Origin: Actinobacteria bacterium Ga0077560
Lineage (GTDB): Bacteria > Actinomycetota > Thermoleophilia > Miltoncostaeales > Miltoncostaeaceae
Assembly: GCA_001464275.1 (NCBI GenBank)
Contig: LNFL01000179.1
Span: 90,458-154,457, forward strand
DNA length: 64,000 bases
Direction of reading: 5' to 3'
In this document: piece by piece, positions 33,502 to 42,735 of the stretch
How positions within the stretch are numbered: position 1 is the first letter of the stretch
How the letters are laid out: each line of letters starts with the position of its first letter
Program-made: the position numbers and the translations under genes
Notes under the pieces: generated by a model
Told to the model about the DNA's origin: nothing
The model's input: the letters and a program-made list of their open reading frames with translations, nothing else
Database searches by the model: none

Positions 33502-34305
33502 GTGGTCCGCGTGACCGCCGCCACCTACGCGCGTTTCCGACCGCTGTTCCGCAACCTCGTGAAGCGGGAGGTGCGGCAGCGCTACAAGGGCTCTGCGCTG
33601 GGTCTGGTGTGGACCCTCATGAACCCGCTGGTGATCGTGGTCACCTACTCGCTGGTGTTCCACTACGTCTTCCCGGTCCAGTCGATCGACGACTACCCGC
33701 TGTTCTTCTTCACGGGGCTCACCGTCTGGACGTTCTTCATGGGCGGCGTGCAGATGGCCGCATCCAGCATCGTGGCCAACGCCAGCCTGGTGAAGAAGGT
33801 GGCGTTCCCCAGGGAGATCATCCCCGCCGCGGCGATCACCGCGAACGCCGTGACGGCGGCCGCCATGTTCCTGATCGCCCTGCCGCTGTGCCTGCTGCTG
33901 ACCCCCGGCTCCTACGTGCCGCTGGTCGCCTTCCCGGTGTTCCTGGTGCTGCTCACGGCGCTCACGCTCGGCCTGGGCCTGCTGCTGGCCGCCGTCAACG
34001 TGTACCTCCGCGACACCGAGCACATCCTTGCCGCGCTCTCGATGCCCTGGTTCTTCCTCACGCCGATCTTCTACACGCTCGATCAGCTGCCGGCCGGGTT
34101 CCGCGGGCACGAGCATCTCGTGGACGTCCTCTACTACGGCAACCCGGCGACGCCCTTCGTCTCGAGCATCCGGGACATCGTGTTCGAGGGACGATGGCCC
34201 GACGCCGGCGACTGGGTGTACTGCGCCATCGTGGGCCCGGCCGCGCTGGTCGTCGGCGCGTGGGCGTTCCGGCGGCTGGAGCGGGAGATGGCGATCGAGC
34301 TCTGA
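33502..34305 (+). CDS. wzm: ABC-2 polysaccharide export permease
   Basis: The 267-residue protein has six helices and an N-terminal cytoplasmic LVKREVRQRYKGSALGLVWTLMNPL block, which is diagnostic for Wzm/TagG permeases. VKKVAFPREIIPAA and YLRDTEHILAALSMPWFFLTPIFY are further family signatures. With Wzt (38994) it would form an ABC exporter for a lipid-linked glycan. GTG 33502 is used (GTG 33511 also possible). The transporter genes are separated by a methyltransferase and three GT4 genes. Confidence 0.94.
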   Translation: MVRVTAATYARFRPLFRNLVKREVRQRYKGSALGLVWTLMNPLVIVVTYSLVFHYVFPVQSIDDYPLFFFTGLTVWTFFMGGVQMAASSIVANASLVKKVAFPREIIPAAAITANAVTAAAMFLIALPLCLLLTPGSYVPLVAFPVFLVLLTALTLGLGLLLAAVNVYLRDTEHILAALSMPWFFLTPIFYTLDQLPAGFRGHEHLVDVLYYGNPATPFVSSIRDIVFEGRWPDAGDWVYCAIVGPAALVVGAWAFRRLEREMAIEL

Positions 34306-34344
34306 CGCCGGCCCCCGGGTGCCGGTTGGCTACACTCGCGCGGA

Positions 34345-35601
34345 ATGGGGACTGAGGAGCACCACACACCCGCATCGGTCGACACCGGCGCGGCGGGGCA
34401 GGTCGGCGTGATCGACGTCGAGCGCCTCGTCGAGGAGCTCCGGGGCCGGGCCGCCGCGATGCGCGCCGCCGGCGGACTGGGCGGCGATCTCGATCTCGGC
34501 GCGATTCCGGTGAGCGGCCCGGACCGCCCGCGCGTGACCTTCAATCCGGGCCTCGGGTACTCGACCAAGCCGGTGGTCGGACCGGTCATCACGGGGGTCA
34601 AGAAGACCACCCTGCGCATGCTGTTCCACGTCCTCGACGGCCTTGCGCGGGAGGCCGACACCGCCGTCGGCGCCCTGTGGAACCGTGCCGATGAGGCCGA
34701 GCGGCGGCTCGCGGCGGCCGAGGGGGTGGGCACCTCCCTGGCGGCGGAGATCACGGCACGCGAAGGGGTGCAGGCGGATGTCGCCTCGCTGGCGACGCGC
34801 CTGGCCGATCTCGAGGAGACCCTGCGGGGCCTTCAGGTGGCCCCGCGGCTGGCGCGTCTCGAGCGTTCCACCCGCGCCGCTCCGCCCCCGTCGGCCGAGG
34901 CCGCCCCGTCCGCGCCCCCCGCGCCTCCGGTGCTGCGCATGGACTACGAACGATTCGAGGACCGCTTCCGGCCGGAGACGGCCGTGACGGCGCACCAGCG
35001 CCGGTACGCCGAGATCCTCGCCGATGCCGGGAGGGTCGTGGACGTGGGCTGCGGTCGCGGCGAGCTCGTGGCCATGCTGCGGGAGCGCGGTGTGGACGCC
35101 TACGGCTACGAGCTGGAGCCGGACTTCGTCACCCTCGCGGCCGAGCGGGGTCTGCCCGTCGCACAGGGCGACGGAATCGCCCACGTCGCGGGCCTGCCCG
35201 CCGGGAGCGTCGGGGGTGTGGTCGCCTCGCACGTCGTCGAGCACCTGGAGCCCGCCGAGGTGCTCCGGCTGGTGGAGGGTGCCGCCGAGGCCCTGCGTCC
35301 CGGCGGGATCCTGATCATGGAGACACCCAACCCCGAGTCGCTGGTGGCCGGGTCCGTGAACTTCCACCGTGACCTCACCCACCGCCGCCCGATCCATCCG
35401 GACACGCTCGCGTTCCTCTGCGAGACGGCCGGTTTCGTGGACATCGAGGTGCTGCGCCTCTCGCCCGTCACCGCTCCGGACCTGCTCCCCGAACCCCCCG
35501 AGGATGCGGCCGACGCGGCGTTCCTGACGGGCGTGATCGGGCGACTCAACAGCCTTCTCTACGGGTTCCAGGACTACGCGGTCATCGCCAGGCTGCCGTG
35601 A
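34345..35601 (+). CDS. Methyltransferase with long N-terminal helical/coiled-coil segment
   Basis: The 418-residue protein has a helical N-terminal half with heptad-like stretches (about 85-175: LAREADTAVGALWNRADEAE, then LATRLADLEETLRGLQ). A Pro/Ala linker and a class I methyltransferase domain follow from about 205. The domain has RVVDVGCGRGELVAML, GYELEPDF, ASHVVEHLEP and LRPGGILIMETPNPES. Methyltransferases with coiled coils cap and measure glycan chains in some ABC-exported O-antigens. The position next to wzm fits such a role, but the substrate is unknown. Its stop overlaps the next GT4 gene. Confidence 0.87.
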   Translation: MGTEEHHTPASVDTGAAGQVGVIDVERLVEELRGRAAAMRAAGGLGGDLDLGAIPVSGPDRPRVTFNPGLGYSTKPVVGPVITGVKKTTLRMLFHVLDGLAREADTAVGALWNRADEAERRLAAAEGVGTSLAAEITAREGVQADVASLATRLADLEETLRGLQVAPRLARLERSTRAAPPPSAEAAPSAPPAPPVLRMDYERFEDRFRPETAVTAHQRRYAEILADAGRVVDVGCGRGELVAMLRERGVDAYGYELEPDFVTLAAERGLPVAQGDGIAHVAGLPAGSVGGVVASHVVEHLEPAEVLRLVEGAAEALRPGGILIMETPNPESLVAGSVNFHRDLTHRRPIHPDTLAFLCETAGFVDIEVLRLSPVTAPDLLPEPPEDAADAAFLTGVIGRLNSLLYGFQDYAVIARLP

Positions 35602-36758
35602 GGCTGCTCTGGGTGGCCCCCCGGTTCGGGCCTGAGGTCCTGGGCGGGGCGGAGGCGCTCGTGCGGCATCTGGCGATGCGCGCCGCGCCGCCCGAGTGGG
35701 ACGTGGAGGTGGCGACCACCTGCGCCGTCGATCACGTCACCTGGGCGAACGCCGTCCCCTCGGGGGAGTCCGTGGAGTCCGGGATCACCGTGCACCGCTT
35801 CCCGGTGGGGCCCCGCGACGCCGCCCGCTACGAGCAACTGCACCACGTCGTCCTGGCGGGGGCCGCGGGGTATGCGGACGAGCTCGAGTGGCTGGCGCAG
35901 AGCGTCACCTCCCCCGACCTCGATCGCTTCCTCGAACGGCGGGGACCGTCGTTCGACCTGATCATCTTCGCGCCGTACCTGTTCGGCACCACGCTCTGGG
36001 GCGCGCAGATCGACCCCGGGCGCTCCGCGCTCATGCCGTGCCTCCACGACGAGCCGTACGCGAGGCTCAGCACGGTCCGGGCGGTGGTGGAGGGCACGCG
36101 CGGGTGCCTGTTCAACGCCCCCGGCGAGGAGCGCTTGGCGCGGTCCCTCTTCCGCGTCCCGGACGGGGGGGTCGTGGGGATGGGCTTCGACGCCGATCAG
36201 GAGCCGTCGCGGTCCGCGGCGCCGTCGCGTCCCGACGGCGACTACGTCGTCTACGCGGGTCGCCTCGAGGAGGGGAAGGGCGTCGATCGCCTCGTGGATC
36301 ACGTGACCGCCATGCGCGAGGAGGATCCCACCGCACCGCGGCTCCTGCTGATCGGGCGCGGCGGATACGTGGTGCCCCGCCGCTCCCGCGCCCACGTGGT
36401 GACCGCCGGCTTCGTCAGCGAGGACGAGAAGCGGGCGCTGTTCGCCGGCGCGGTCGCGCTGGTGAGCGCATCGCGCATGGAGTCGCTGTCCCTGGTCCAG
36501 CTGGAGGCCTGGCTGGAGGGCACCCCGTGCGTCGTCGACGACGCCTGCGTGGTGATGGCCGAGCACTGCGCCCGGTCCGGGGGCGGTCTCACCTTCACGG
36601 ACGGCGCCGCCTTCGGCGCCGCGGTGCGGCGCCTGCAGCGGGACGCCGGTGACCGGCGGGCCATGGGCGCGCGCGGCCGGGAGTACACCCTGGACGTCTA
36701 CGGGTGGGCCGCGGTGCGCACGCGGTTCCGCGACCTCACCGAACGTCTCGCCGCATGA
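35598..36758 (+). CDS. GT4 glycosyltransferase, ESLSLV subfamily
   Basis: The 386-residue GT-B enzyme has WVAPRFGPEVLGGAEALVRHL at the start, YVVYAGRLEEGKGVDRLV in the donor domain and SRMESLSLVQLEAWLEG in the nucleotide-sugar site. In most GT4 enzymes that last block reads EGFGLPxLEAM. It is paralogous to the genes at 37807 and 57572. GTG 35598 overlaps the methyltransferase stop and its own stop overlaps the next gene (ATGA). Likely adds a residue to the exported glycan. Confidence 0.9.
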   Translation: MRLLWVAPRFGPEVLGGAEALVRHLAMRAAPPEWDVEVATTCAVDHVTWANAVPSGESVESGITVHRFPVGPRDAARYEQLHHVVLAGAAGYADELEWLAQSVTSPDLDRFLERRGPSFDLIIFAPYLFGTTLWGAQIDPGRSALMPCLHDEPYARLSTVRAVVEGTRGCLFNAPGEERLARSLFRVPDGGVVGMGFDADQEPSRSAAPSRPDGDYVVYAGRLEEGKGVDRLVDHVTAMREEDPTAPRLLLIGRGGYVVPRRSRAHVVTAGFVSEDEKRALFAGAVALVSASRMESLSLVQLEAWLEGTPCVVDDACVVMAEHCARSGGGLTFTDGAAFGAAVRRLQRDAGDRRAMGARGREYTLDVYGWAAVRTRFRDLTERLAA

Positions 36759-37810
36759 GGTCCGTGCACCAGGTCATCGCGGGCGCCGCGCCCGGCGACG
36801 CCGTCACCGTGCAGGCCCTGCGGCTGCAGCGCCTCCTGCATGCGTGGGGATACCGCAGCGAGATCTTCGCCGAGCACGTCCACCCGGATGTCGCCGCCGA
36901 CGTGCGGCGCCTCACCGGGCGCGGTGACCGTCGCCTGTCCGAGGGCCCCCTGCTGCTGCGGTACTCGATCTGGAGCACCGGGGCGGAGGCCGCGGTGGCG
37001 TCCGATGTCCCGCTCGGGGTCGTCTACCACAACGTCACGCCGCCGGATCTGCTGCGGGCCGCCAACCCGCAGATCGCCGCGCTGTGCGAGGAGGGACGGG
37101 CGCGCCTGCGGCTGCTCCGCGGACGGCCGATGGTCTTGCTCGCCGATTCCTCGTTCAACGCGGCCGACCTCCGCGAGGCGGGGGTGGGCGAGGCCACCGT
37201 GGTCCCGTTGCTGATCGACCCGGTGGAACCACGGTCCGTCAGCACGACGGCCACCGCCACGCCCAGGCTCCTCACGGTCGGCCGCATCGCCCCCAACAAG
37301 CGGCTCGAGGACGCGCTCCGGGTGCTCGCGGCGCTTCAGCGTTCGCGGTCCGCAGCCGCGCAGCTCACGGCCATCGGCGCCGCCGACGGCTTCGAGCGGT
37401 ATCAGGATGCGCTGCTGCGCTTCGGACGGGACCTCGGCGTGCGTCGGGCGGTCTTCACCGGGCGGGTGCCACGTCCGGTTCGCGACACGGCGTACGCGGA
37501 GGCATCGGTCTACCTCTGCATGTCGGTTCACGAGGGCTTCTGCCTGCCGCTCGTCGAGGCGATGCAGCACGGGGTCCCGGTCGTCGCGCGTGCGGCGGGC
37601 GCCGTGCCCGAGACCCTCGGCGGCGCGGGCCTGTGCCTGCCGGATGAGGATGCGGCGGTCTTCGCGGAGGCGGTCTGGGAGGTCACCTCCTCCACCCGGC
37701 TCCGGGCGCAGCTGGGCGATGGCGGGCGAGCGCGGCTGGAGGAGCTGCGCCCGGATCTGGTGGCCGAGCGCCTGCACGATGCGCTGCGACCGCTGCTGGA
37801 GGCCGCATGA
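36755..37810 (+). CDS. GT4 glycosyltransferase
   Basis: A 351-residue GT-B glycosyltransferase with the donor-domain start LLTVGRIAPNKRLEDAL and the site block SVHEGFCLPLVEAMQHGVPVVAR, a standard EGF-x-LP form. The N-terminal half contains VVYHNVTPPDLL. ATG 36755 overlaps the previous stop as ATGA and the end overlaps the following gene by 4 bases. It sits between two ESLSLV-type GT4 paralogues, so three enzymes probably build one repeat or linker. Donor sugar not known. Confidence 0.9.
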   Translation: MRSVHQVIAGAAPGDAVTVQALRLQRLLHAWGYRSEIFAEHVHPDVAADVRRLTGRGDRRLSEGPLLLRYSIWSTGAEAAVASDVPLGVVYHNVTPPDLLRAANPQIAALCEEGRARLRLLRGRPMVLLADSSFNAADLREAGVGEATVVPLLIDPVEPRSVSTTATATPRLLTVGRIAPNKRLEDALRVLAALQRSRSAAAQLTAIGAADGFERYQDALLRFGRDLGVRRAVFTGRVPRPVRDTAYAEASVYLCMSVHEGFCLPLVEAMQHGVPVVARAAGAVPETLGGAGLCLPDEDAAVFAEAVWEVTSSTRLRAQLGDGGRARLEELRPDLVAERLHDALRPLLEAA

Positions 37811-38997
37811 GCGGGCGCAGGAGCATCGCCGTCGTCGTGCAGCGGTACGGGCCCGACGTGGGTGGAGGAGCCGAGCACCAGGCCGCCCTCCTGGCGGACC
37901 TGCTGGCCCGGGACGCCCACGTCACCGTCCTCACGACCTGCGCGATCGACTACCGCACGTGGGCCGACCACTACCCGCCGGGCCCGCAGCGCGTCGAGGG
38001 TATCGACGTCATCCGCTTCCCGGTGCCGGTCCCCCGGGACCCGGACGCGTTCGACGCCCTGTCGCCCCGGGCGTTCTCCACGCCGGAGGACCTCGAGCTC
38101 GGCATGCGCTGGATGCACGCCCAGGGTCCCGTCGCCCCGGGGCTGCTGGAGCACCTCCGCGATGCGGGTGACCGCTACGACGCCGTCGTGTTCGTCACCT
38201 ACCTCTACGCGACGACGGTGCTCGGGATGCCGTTGGTCCGGGACCGGGCTATCCTCGTCCCCGAGCTGCACGACGAGCCGCCGGCACGCCTGCGGGTGTT
38301 CGACCGGGTGTTCGCCGACGCGCGGGCCATCGTGTTCAACACCCCGGAGGAGCGCGACTTCGCCATCGGGCGCTTCGGCGTGTCGCGGGACCGGGCGGTG
38401 GTCGCCGGCGTGGGGGTCGACACGCCCCCCGCGGTCGATCCCGGCGAGTTCGCCCGGGCATGGGGCCTTCAGCGTCCCTACGCCCTGTGCGTCGGTCGCC
38501 TGGACCCCTCGAAGGGGACGGATGCGCTCATCGAGCACCACCGGGCGTACCGGACCGCCCGCCCCGACGGCGCCGATCTCGTGCTGATGGGAAAGGGCCC
38601 GCTCGCGCTCCCCGAGGAACCGTGGCTCATCCCGACCGGCTTCGTGAGCGACGCGGTGAAGCACGAGGCGATCGCCGGCGCCGCGGCCGTCGTGGTGCCC
38701 TCGCCGTACGAGAGCCTGTCGCTCGTGCAGCTCGACGCCTGGTCGCACGGCCGCCCGACGCTCGCGAACGCGGCGACGCCGGTGCTGGTGGGCCAGTCGC
38801 GACGCTCCGGCGGTGGGCTCTGGTACCGCGACTCGGACGAATATGCGGTCATGCTCGACATGCTCGTGCGGAACCCGGCGCTCGCCGGGGCCATCGGACG
38901 TCAGGGGCGGCGCTCGGTGCTGGCCGCCCACACCTGGGATCGCGTCCGGGACATCTGGGCGTCGGCGCTGGAGCGCGTGACGGGAGGGGCGTCATGA
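37807..38997 (+). CDS. GT4 glycosyltransferase, ESLSLV subfamily
   Basis: The 396-residue protein starts IAVVVQRYGPDVGGGAEHQAALLADLLARD and shares TTCAIDYRTWADHYP with its paralogues. The donor domain has YALCVGRLDPSKGTDAL and the nucleotide-sugar block YESLSLVQLDAWSHGRP, then RRSGGGLWY. It lies between a standard GT4 and wzt, with ATGA overlaps at both ends, so it is in the same operon. Close similarity in layout to the 35598 and 57572 genes suggests duplication. Confidence 0.9.
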   Translation: MSGRRSIAVVVQRYGPDVGGGAEHQAALLADLLARDAHVTVLTTCAIDYRTWADHYPPGPQRVEGIDVIRFPVPVPRDPDAFDALSPRAFSTPEDLELGMRWMHAQGPVAPGLLEHLRDAGDRYDAVVFVTYLYATTVLGMPLVRDRAILVPELHDEPPARLRVFDRVFADARAIVFNTPEERDFAIGRFGVSRDRAVVAGVGVDTPPAVDPGEFARAWGLQRPYALCVGRLDPSKGTDALIEHHRAYRTARPDGADLVLMGKGPLALPEEPWLIPTGFVSDAVKHEAIAGAAAVVVPSPYESLSLVQLDAWSHGRPTLANAATPVLVGQSRRSGGGLWYRDSDEYAVMLDMLVRNPALAGAIGRQGRRSVLAAHTWDRVRDIWASALERVTGGAS

Positions 38998-40283
38998 CCG
39001 GGAACGGCGCACTGCCACCGGGATCGGTGCGGGTCGAGGACGTCTCGCGCTCGTTCAAGGTCATCCGCGAGCGCAGCCTCACCCTCAAGGAGACGCTGCT
39101 GCGCCGCCGCCGCACCGTCGCGACCGAGTTCCCGGCGCTCCGGGGCGTCGACCTGGCGATCACCCCCGGTGAGTCGGTCGGCCTCGTGGGCCGCAACGGG
39201 TCCGGGAAGTCCACGCTGCTCAAGCTGATCGCCGGGATCATCGAGCCCACCGGCGGCCGGGTCATGACCACCGGGACGATCGCCTCGCTCCTGGAGCTGG
39301 GGGCGGGCTTCCACCCGGACTTCAGCGGGCGGGAGAACCTCTTCCTGAACGCCGCGATCCTGGGGTTCTCCGAGCAGGACATCCGCGACCGCTACGACGA
39401 CATCGTCGCATTCGCCGAGCTGGAGGACTTCATCGACGGGCCGGTGCGGACCTACTCCAGCGGGATGCAGCTGCGGCTGGCGTTCGCGGTCGCGACCCAC
39501 GTGCATGCGGACGTGATGCTGCTGGACGAGGTCTTCGCCGTGGGTGACGAGGCGTTCCAGCGCAAGTGCATGGGGCGGATGTCCGAGTTCCGCCGCGGTG
39601 GGGGAACGCTCGTGTTCGTGTCGCACGACCCGGCCGCGGTCGAGCGGATCTGCGGCCGGGCGGTCCTGATGGAGGGGGGTCGCATCCTGGAGGACGGGAT
39701 GCCGGCGGATGTCCTGGCCTCCTACCACCGGCTCCTGGCCCAGGAGAGCCGCCGCGCCAGCGTGCTCGACCGCAACGCGCCCGAGGAGGCCGGCGAGCGG
39801 GAGGCGCCGCCGGATGACCACGCGCAGGACACGCCTCGCGGGCGGTGGGGCGACGGAGCGGCGGAGATCACGCGGTGCCGCCTGCTCGACGAGCGCGGGG
39901 CGGCGGTCACGTCCTTCCGGTCGGGCGACCGGATGGTCATCGACATCGCCTTCCGGCTGCACCGGGACGTCCCGTTCCCGAACTTCGGCATCGCCGTCCA
40001 CTCGGTCGAGGGCGTCCACTGCTACGGCACGAACATGGTCCGTGAGTCCTGGGAGTCCACCGCCAGCGCCCGTGCCGGCCGGGTGCAGTTCGTCATCCCC
40101 GCCCTGCATCTGCACGAGGGCCGCTTCACCCTGACGGTGGCCGCCACCTCCGGGGACGAACGCGACGTGTACGACTGGCTGGATCGGTGGCTGGAGTTCG
40201 ACGTGTTCGCGGCGGGGTCCGGCGTCGGCCTGGTCGATCTGAGCGGCAGCTGGACGCTGGAGCCGGGGGCGGGGCCGGACTGA
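38994..40283 (+). CDS. wzt: ABC polysaccharide export ATPase with C-terminal glycan-binding domain
   Basis: The 429-residue protein has Walker A GRNGSGKST at 66-74, the signature SSGMQ at 155-159, Walker B VMLLDEV at 174-180 and H-loop His211. After about residue 285 there is a beta-sandwich region like the Wzt C-terminal domain (RFTLTVAATSGDERDVYDWLD). In several O-antigen systems that domain recognises the modified chain end before export. ATG 38994 overlaps the GT4 stop (ATGA). With Wzm it makes the exporter; the methyltransferases nearby could supply the cap. Confidence 0.95.
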   Translation: MTGNGALPPGSVRVEDVSRSFKVIRERSLTLKETLLRRRRTVATEFPALRGVDLAITPGESVGLVGRNGSGKSTLLKLIAGIIEPTGGRVMTTGTIASLLELGAGFHPDFSGRENLFLNAAILGFSEQDIRDRYDDIVAFAELEDFIDGPVRTYSSGMQLRLAFAVATHVHADVMLLDEVFAVGDEAFQRKCMGRMSEFRRGGGTLVFVSHDPAAVERICGRAVLMEGGRILEDGMPADVLASYHRLLAQESRRASVLDRNAPEEAGEREAPPDDHAQDTPRGRWGDGAAEITRCRLLDERGAAVTSFRSGDRMVIDIAFRLHRDVPFPNFGIAVHSVEGVHCYGTNMVRESWESTASARAGRVQFVIPALHLHEGRFTLTVAATSGDERDVYDWLDRWLEFDVFAAGSGVGLVDLSGSWTLEPGAGPD

Positions 40284-40360
40284 GGCCCGCCGGGGGCGCT
40301 CGGCCGCGCGGGTAGACTGGCCGCCGGTGCGCGCAGACGCCGCGCCGTCCGCCCGCGGGA

Positions 40361-41095
40361 GTGGGTCGTCGTTTGAAGGTCTTGGTCATCGTTCGCGCGT
40401 TGAATGAGCAGAGGACGGTGGGTGCCGTCGTCCGGGACGCGCGGGCCGCGCTGCCCACGGCCGACGTCCTCGTGATCGACGACGGATCCACCGATGACAC
40501 GGCGTACGTGGCCCGGGCGGCGGGGGCGGCGGTGCTCCGGCTCGGCCGCAACCGCGGGATGTGCGCCGCCGTTCAGCAGGGCTACCGATTCGCGGTGGCG
40601 GCCGGCTACGAGGTCGCCGTGCAGGTCGACGGCGACGGCCAGCACCGGGCCGTCGACGCGGCCGCCCTGGTCGCGGCGATCCAGCGGGGTGCGGCCGACG
40701 TGGTCGTCGGATCGCGATTCCTGCGCCCGGGGACCGCCGGCCATCGCTCCACCGCCGCCCGCAGGTGCGGCAACCGCCTGCTGTCCCGCTCACTCGGGGC
40801 GATCACCGGGCAGCGCGTCACCGACGCGACGTCCGGTCTCAAGGCGACGGGGGTGCGGGGCATGCGCGTGTTCGCGGCCGAGTACCCGCGTGACGAGGTG
40901 GAGTCGGAGGCCCTGCTGGTGGCGTGGCGCAACGGGCTCACCGTGCTGGAGCTGCCGGTGGTGATGCGTCCCCGCCGTGCGGGCCGTTCGACGATCACCC
41001 CGGTGCGGTCCGCCTACTACGGCTGGCGGGCCGCGCTCGGCCTGGTGGGTCTCGCGGCCGGCCGTGGGGCGGCGCTGCAGCGGGGGGCCGCATGA
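40361..41095 (+). CDS. GT2 glycosyltransferase
   Basis: A 244-residue GT-A enzyme with IVRALNEQRTVGAVV, VLVIDDGSTDDTAYVARAAG, VQVDGDGQHRAVD (DxD-type metal site) and VVVGSRFLRPG. The C-terminal end is short and has no clear pair of membrane helices. VTDATSGLKATGVRGM is also a usual pattern. GTG 40361 gives 244 residues; TTG 40373 (start of KVLVIV) is an alternative. A 77-base gap precedes it, so it may have its own promoter. It ends in an ATGA overlap with a frameshifted GT4 gene. Confidence 0.88.
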   Translation: MGRRLKVLVIVRALNEQRTVGAVVRDARAALPTADVLVIDDGSTDDTAYVARAAGAAVLRLGRNRGMCAAVQQGYRFAVAAGYEVAVQVDGDGQHRAVDAAALVAAIQRGAADVVVGSRFLRPGTAGHRSTAARRCGNRLLSRSLGAITGQRVTDATSGLKATGVRGMRVFAAEYPRDEVESEALLVAWRNGLTVLELPVVMRPRRAGRSTITPVRSAYYGWRAALGLVGLAAGRGAALQRGAA

Positions 41096-42170
41096 CCACG
41101 CCCCTGCGCGTCGGCTTCGACATGACCCCCGCGGGCCTGCACCAGGGTGGCGTGGGGCGGTACACCACCGACCTCGCCGCGGCGCTGGGGCGCACCCCGG
41201 GCGTGGAGCTCCACCGGCTGGGCTCGGCCGGCCGGGGCGGCGGGGGCCTGGCGAAGTTCGCCGGCCGGGCTGAGCGGAACCTCCTGTACTACCCGGTCAT
41301 GCTCGACCGGCAGGCCGCGTCCCACGGCGTGGACCTCGTGCACTGCCCCGGGGCGCTGGTGCCGCTCAAGCTGTCCCGGCCGCTGGTGCTCACCATCCAC
41401 GACGTGCTGCCGTGGCGCCTGCCGGAGCTGTTCTCCCGGTCGATGCTCGCCCGCCGGAAGGTGCTGCTCTCCCGGGCGGCCGCGCGGGCGTCGCGGGTGC
41501 TGGTGGCGTCCGAGTACGCGCGCTCTGAGGTGATCGAGCTGCTGGGGCTGCCGGAGCGGCGCGTGTCGGTGGCCCAGCTGGGCGTGGACCGCCGGTTCCA
41601 GCCGGTGGAGCCCGACGCGGTGCGGCTGGCGCACCGGTTCGGCATCCCGCCCGACCCGTTCGTGCTGTGGGTGGGCACGCCCGAGCCCCGGAAGAACCTG
41701 TCGGTGCTGCTGCGCGCGTTCGCGCTGGTGCGCCGCCGGGCGCCGGAGTGCTCGCTGGTGCTGGTCACGACACCTCCCGCGAGCTGGAGATGCTGGGCCG
41801 CAGCGTCATCCGCCTTGGCGTGGTGAGCGACGACGAGCTGGTGAGCCTCTACTCGGCCACCACCTGCTTCGTGTTTCCGTCTCTGTACGAGGGTTTCGGG
41901 CTGCCGCCGCTGGAGGCGATGGCCTGCGGCGCCCCCGTGGTGGCCTCCGACCGGGCGAGCCTGCCGGAGGTGGTGGGCGATGCCGGCATGCTGGTGGAGC
42001 CCACCGACCCCGACGCCCTGGCCGACGCGATCGAGCGGGTGGTGCTGACCCCGGACGTGGCCGAGCGGATGCGCCGCGACGGCCTGCGCCGGGCCCGGGC
42101 GTTCACCTGGGACCGCTGTGCCGAGCAGACCGTGGAGGCCTACCGGGCCGCCCTGGACGACCCGAGGTGA
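41092..42170 (+). pseudogene. GT4 glycosyltransferase with internal frameshift
   Basis: The first frame, from ATG 41092, gives VGFDMTPAGLHQGGVGRYTTDLA and WVGTPEPRKNLSVLLRAFALV. At about 41765-41775 the coding sense moves to another frame, which gives [28 protein letters not shown] and [16 protein letters not shown]. Together they make one normal GT4 enzyme of about 360 residues. The joint falls where the family reads LVLVG. Loss of 1 or 4 bases would explain it. Either the gene is broken or the base is an assembly error. Downstream is rfbC. Confidence 0.8.
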
Positions 42171-42174
42171 GCGC

Positions 42175-42735
42175 GTGAACGTGGTGGAGACCGGCATCCC
42201 CGGAGCGGTGGTGCTGGAGCCGGTGGTGCACCGCGACCCACGCGGGTTCTTCGTGGAGACCCTTCGTCAGGAGTGGCTCGACGACCTCGGCATCACCCAC
42301 GGCTGGGTGCAGGACAACCACTCCCGGTCCACGCGCGGGGTGCTGCGCGGCCTGCACTTCCAGACGACCCCCGGTCAGGCCAAGCTGGTGCGCTGCGCGC
42401 GCGGGGCCATCCTGGACGTGGTGGTCGACCTGCGCCGGGGGTCACCGGCGTACGGGCAGTGGCGGGCGGTGGAGCTGAACGACCGGGCGCACCGCGCGAT
42501 CTACATCCCGGTGGGGCTCGCCCACGGGTTCGTGGTGCTCAGCGAGGTCGCGGACGTCGCGTACCGGTGCTCCAACTACTACGACGGCGCCACCGAGGCG
42601 GGCATCGCCTGGGACGATCCGGACGTCGGCGTGGAGTGGCCGGACATGGAGGTCATGGTCTCGGACCGTGACCGGCAGGCGCCGCGGCTGCGGGATGTCG
42701 CCGACGGGCTGCCGTTCGTCTACGACGCGGGCTGA
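42175..42735 (+). CDS. rfbC: dTDP-4-dehydrorhamnose 3,5-epimerase
   Basis: RfbC epimerises dTDP-4-keto-6-deoxyglucose in dTDP-L-rhamnose synthesis. The 186-residue cupin has HRDPRGFFVETLRQEWLDD, QDNHSRSTRGVLRGLHFQ and KLVRCARGAILDVVVDLR. VGLAHGFVVLSEVADVAYRCSNYYD carries the late active-site residues, and WDDPDVGVEWP closes the fold. GTG 42175 has GAGGTGA upstream and follows the frameshifted GT4 by 4 bases. The partner genes rfbA, rfbB and rfbD are not in the window. The end overlaps the convergent GT4 by 16 bases. Confidence 0.95.
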   Translation: MNVVETGIPGAVVLEPVVHRDPRGFFVETLRQEWLDDLGITHGWVQDNHSRSTRGVLRGLHFQTTPGQAKLVRCARGAILDVVVDLRRGSPAYGQWRAVELNDRAHRAIYIPVGLAHGFVVLSEVADVAYRCSNYYDGATEAGIAWDDPDVGVEWPDMEVMVSDRDRQAPRLRDVADGLPFVYDAG

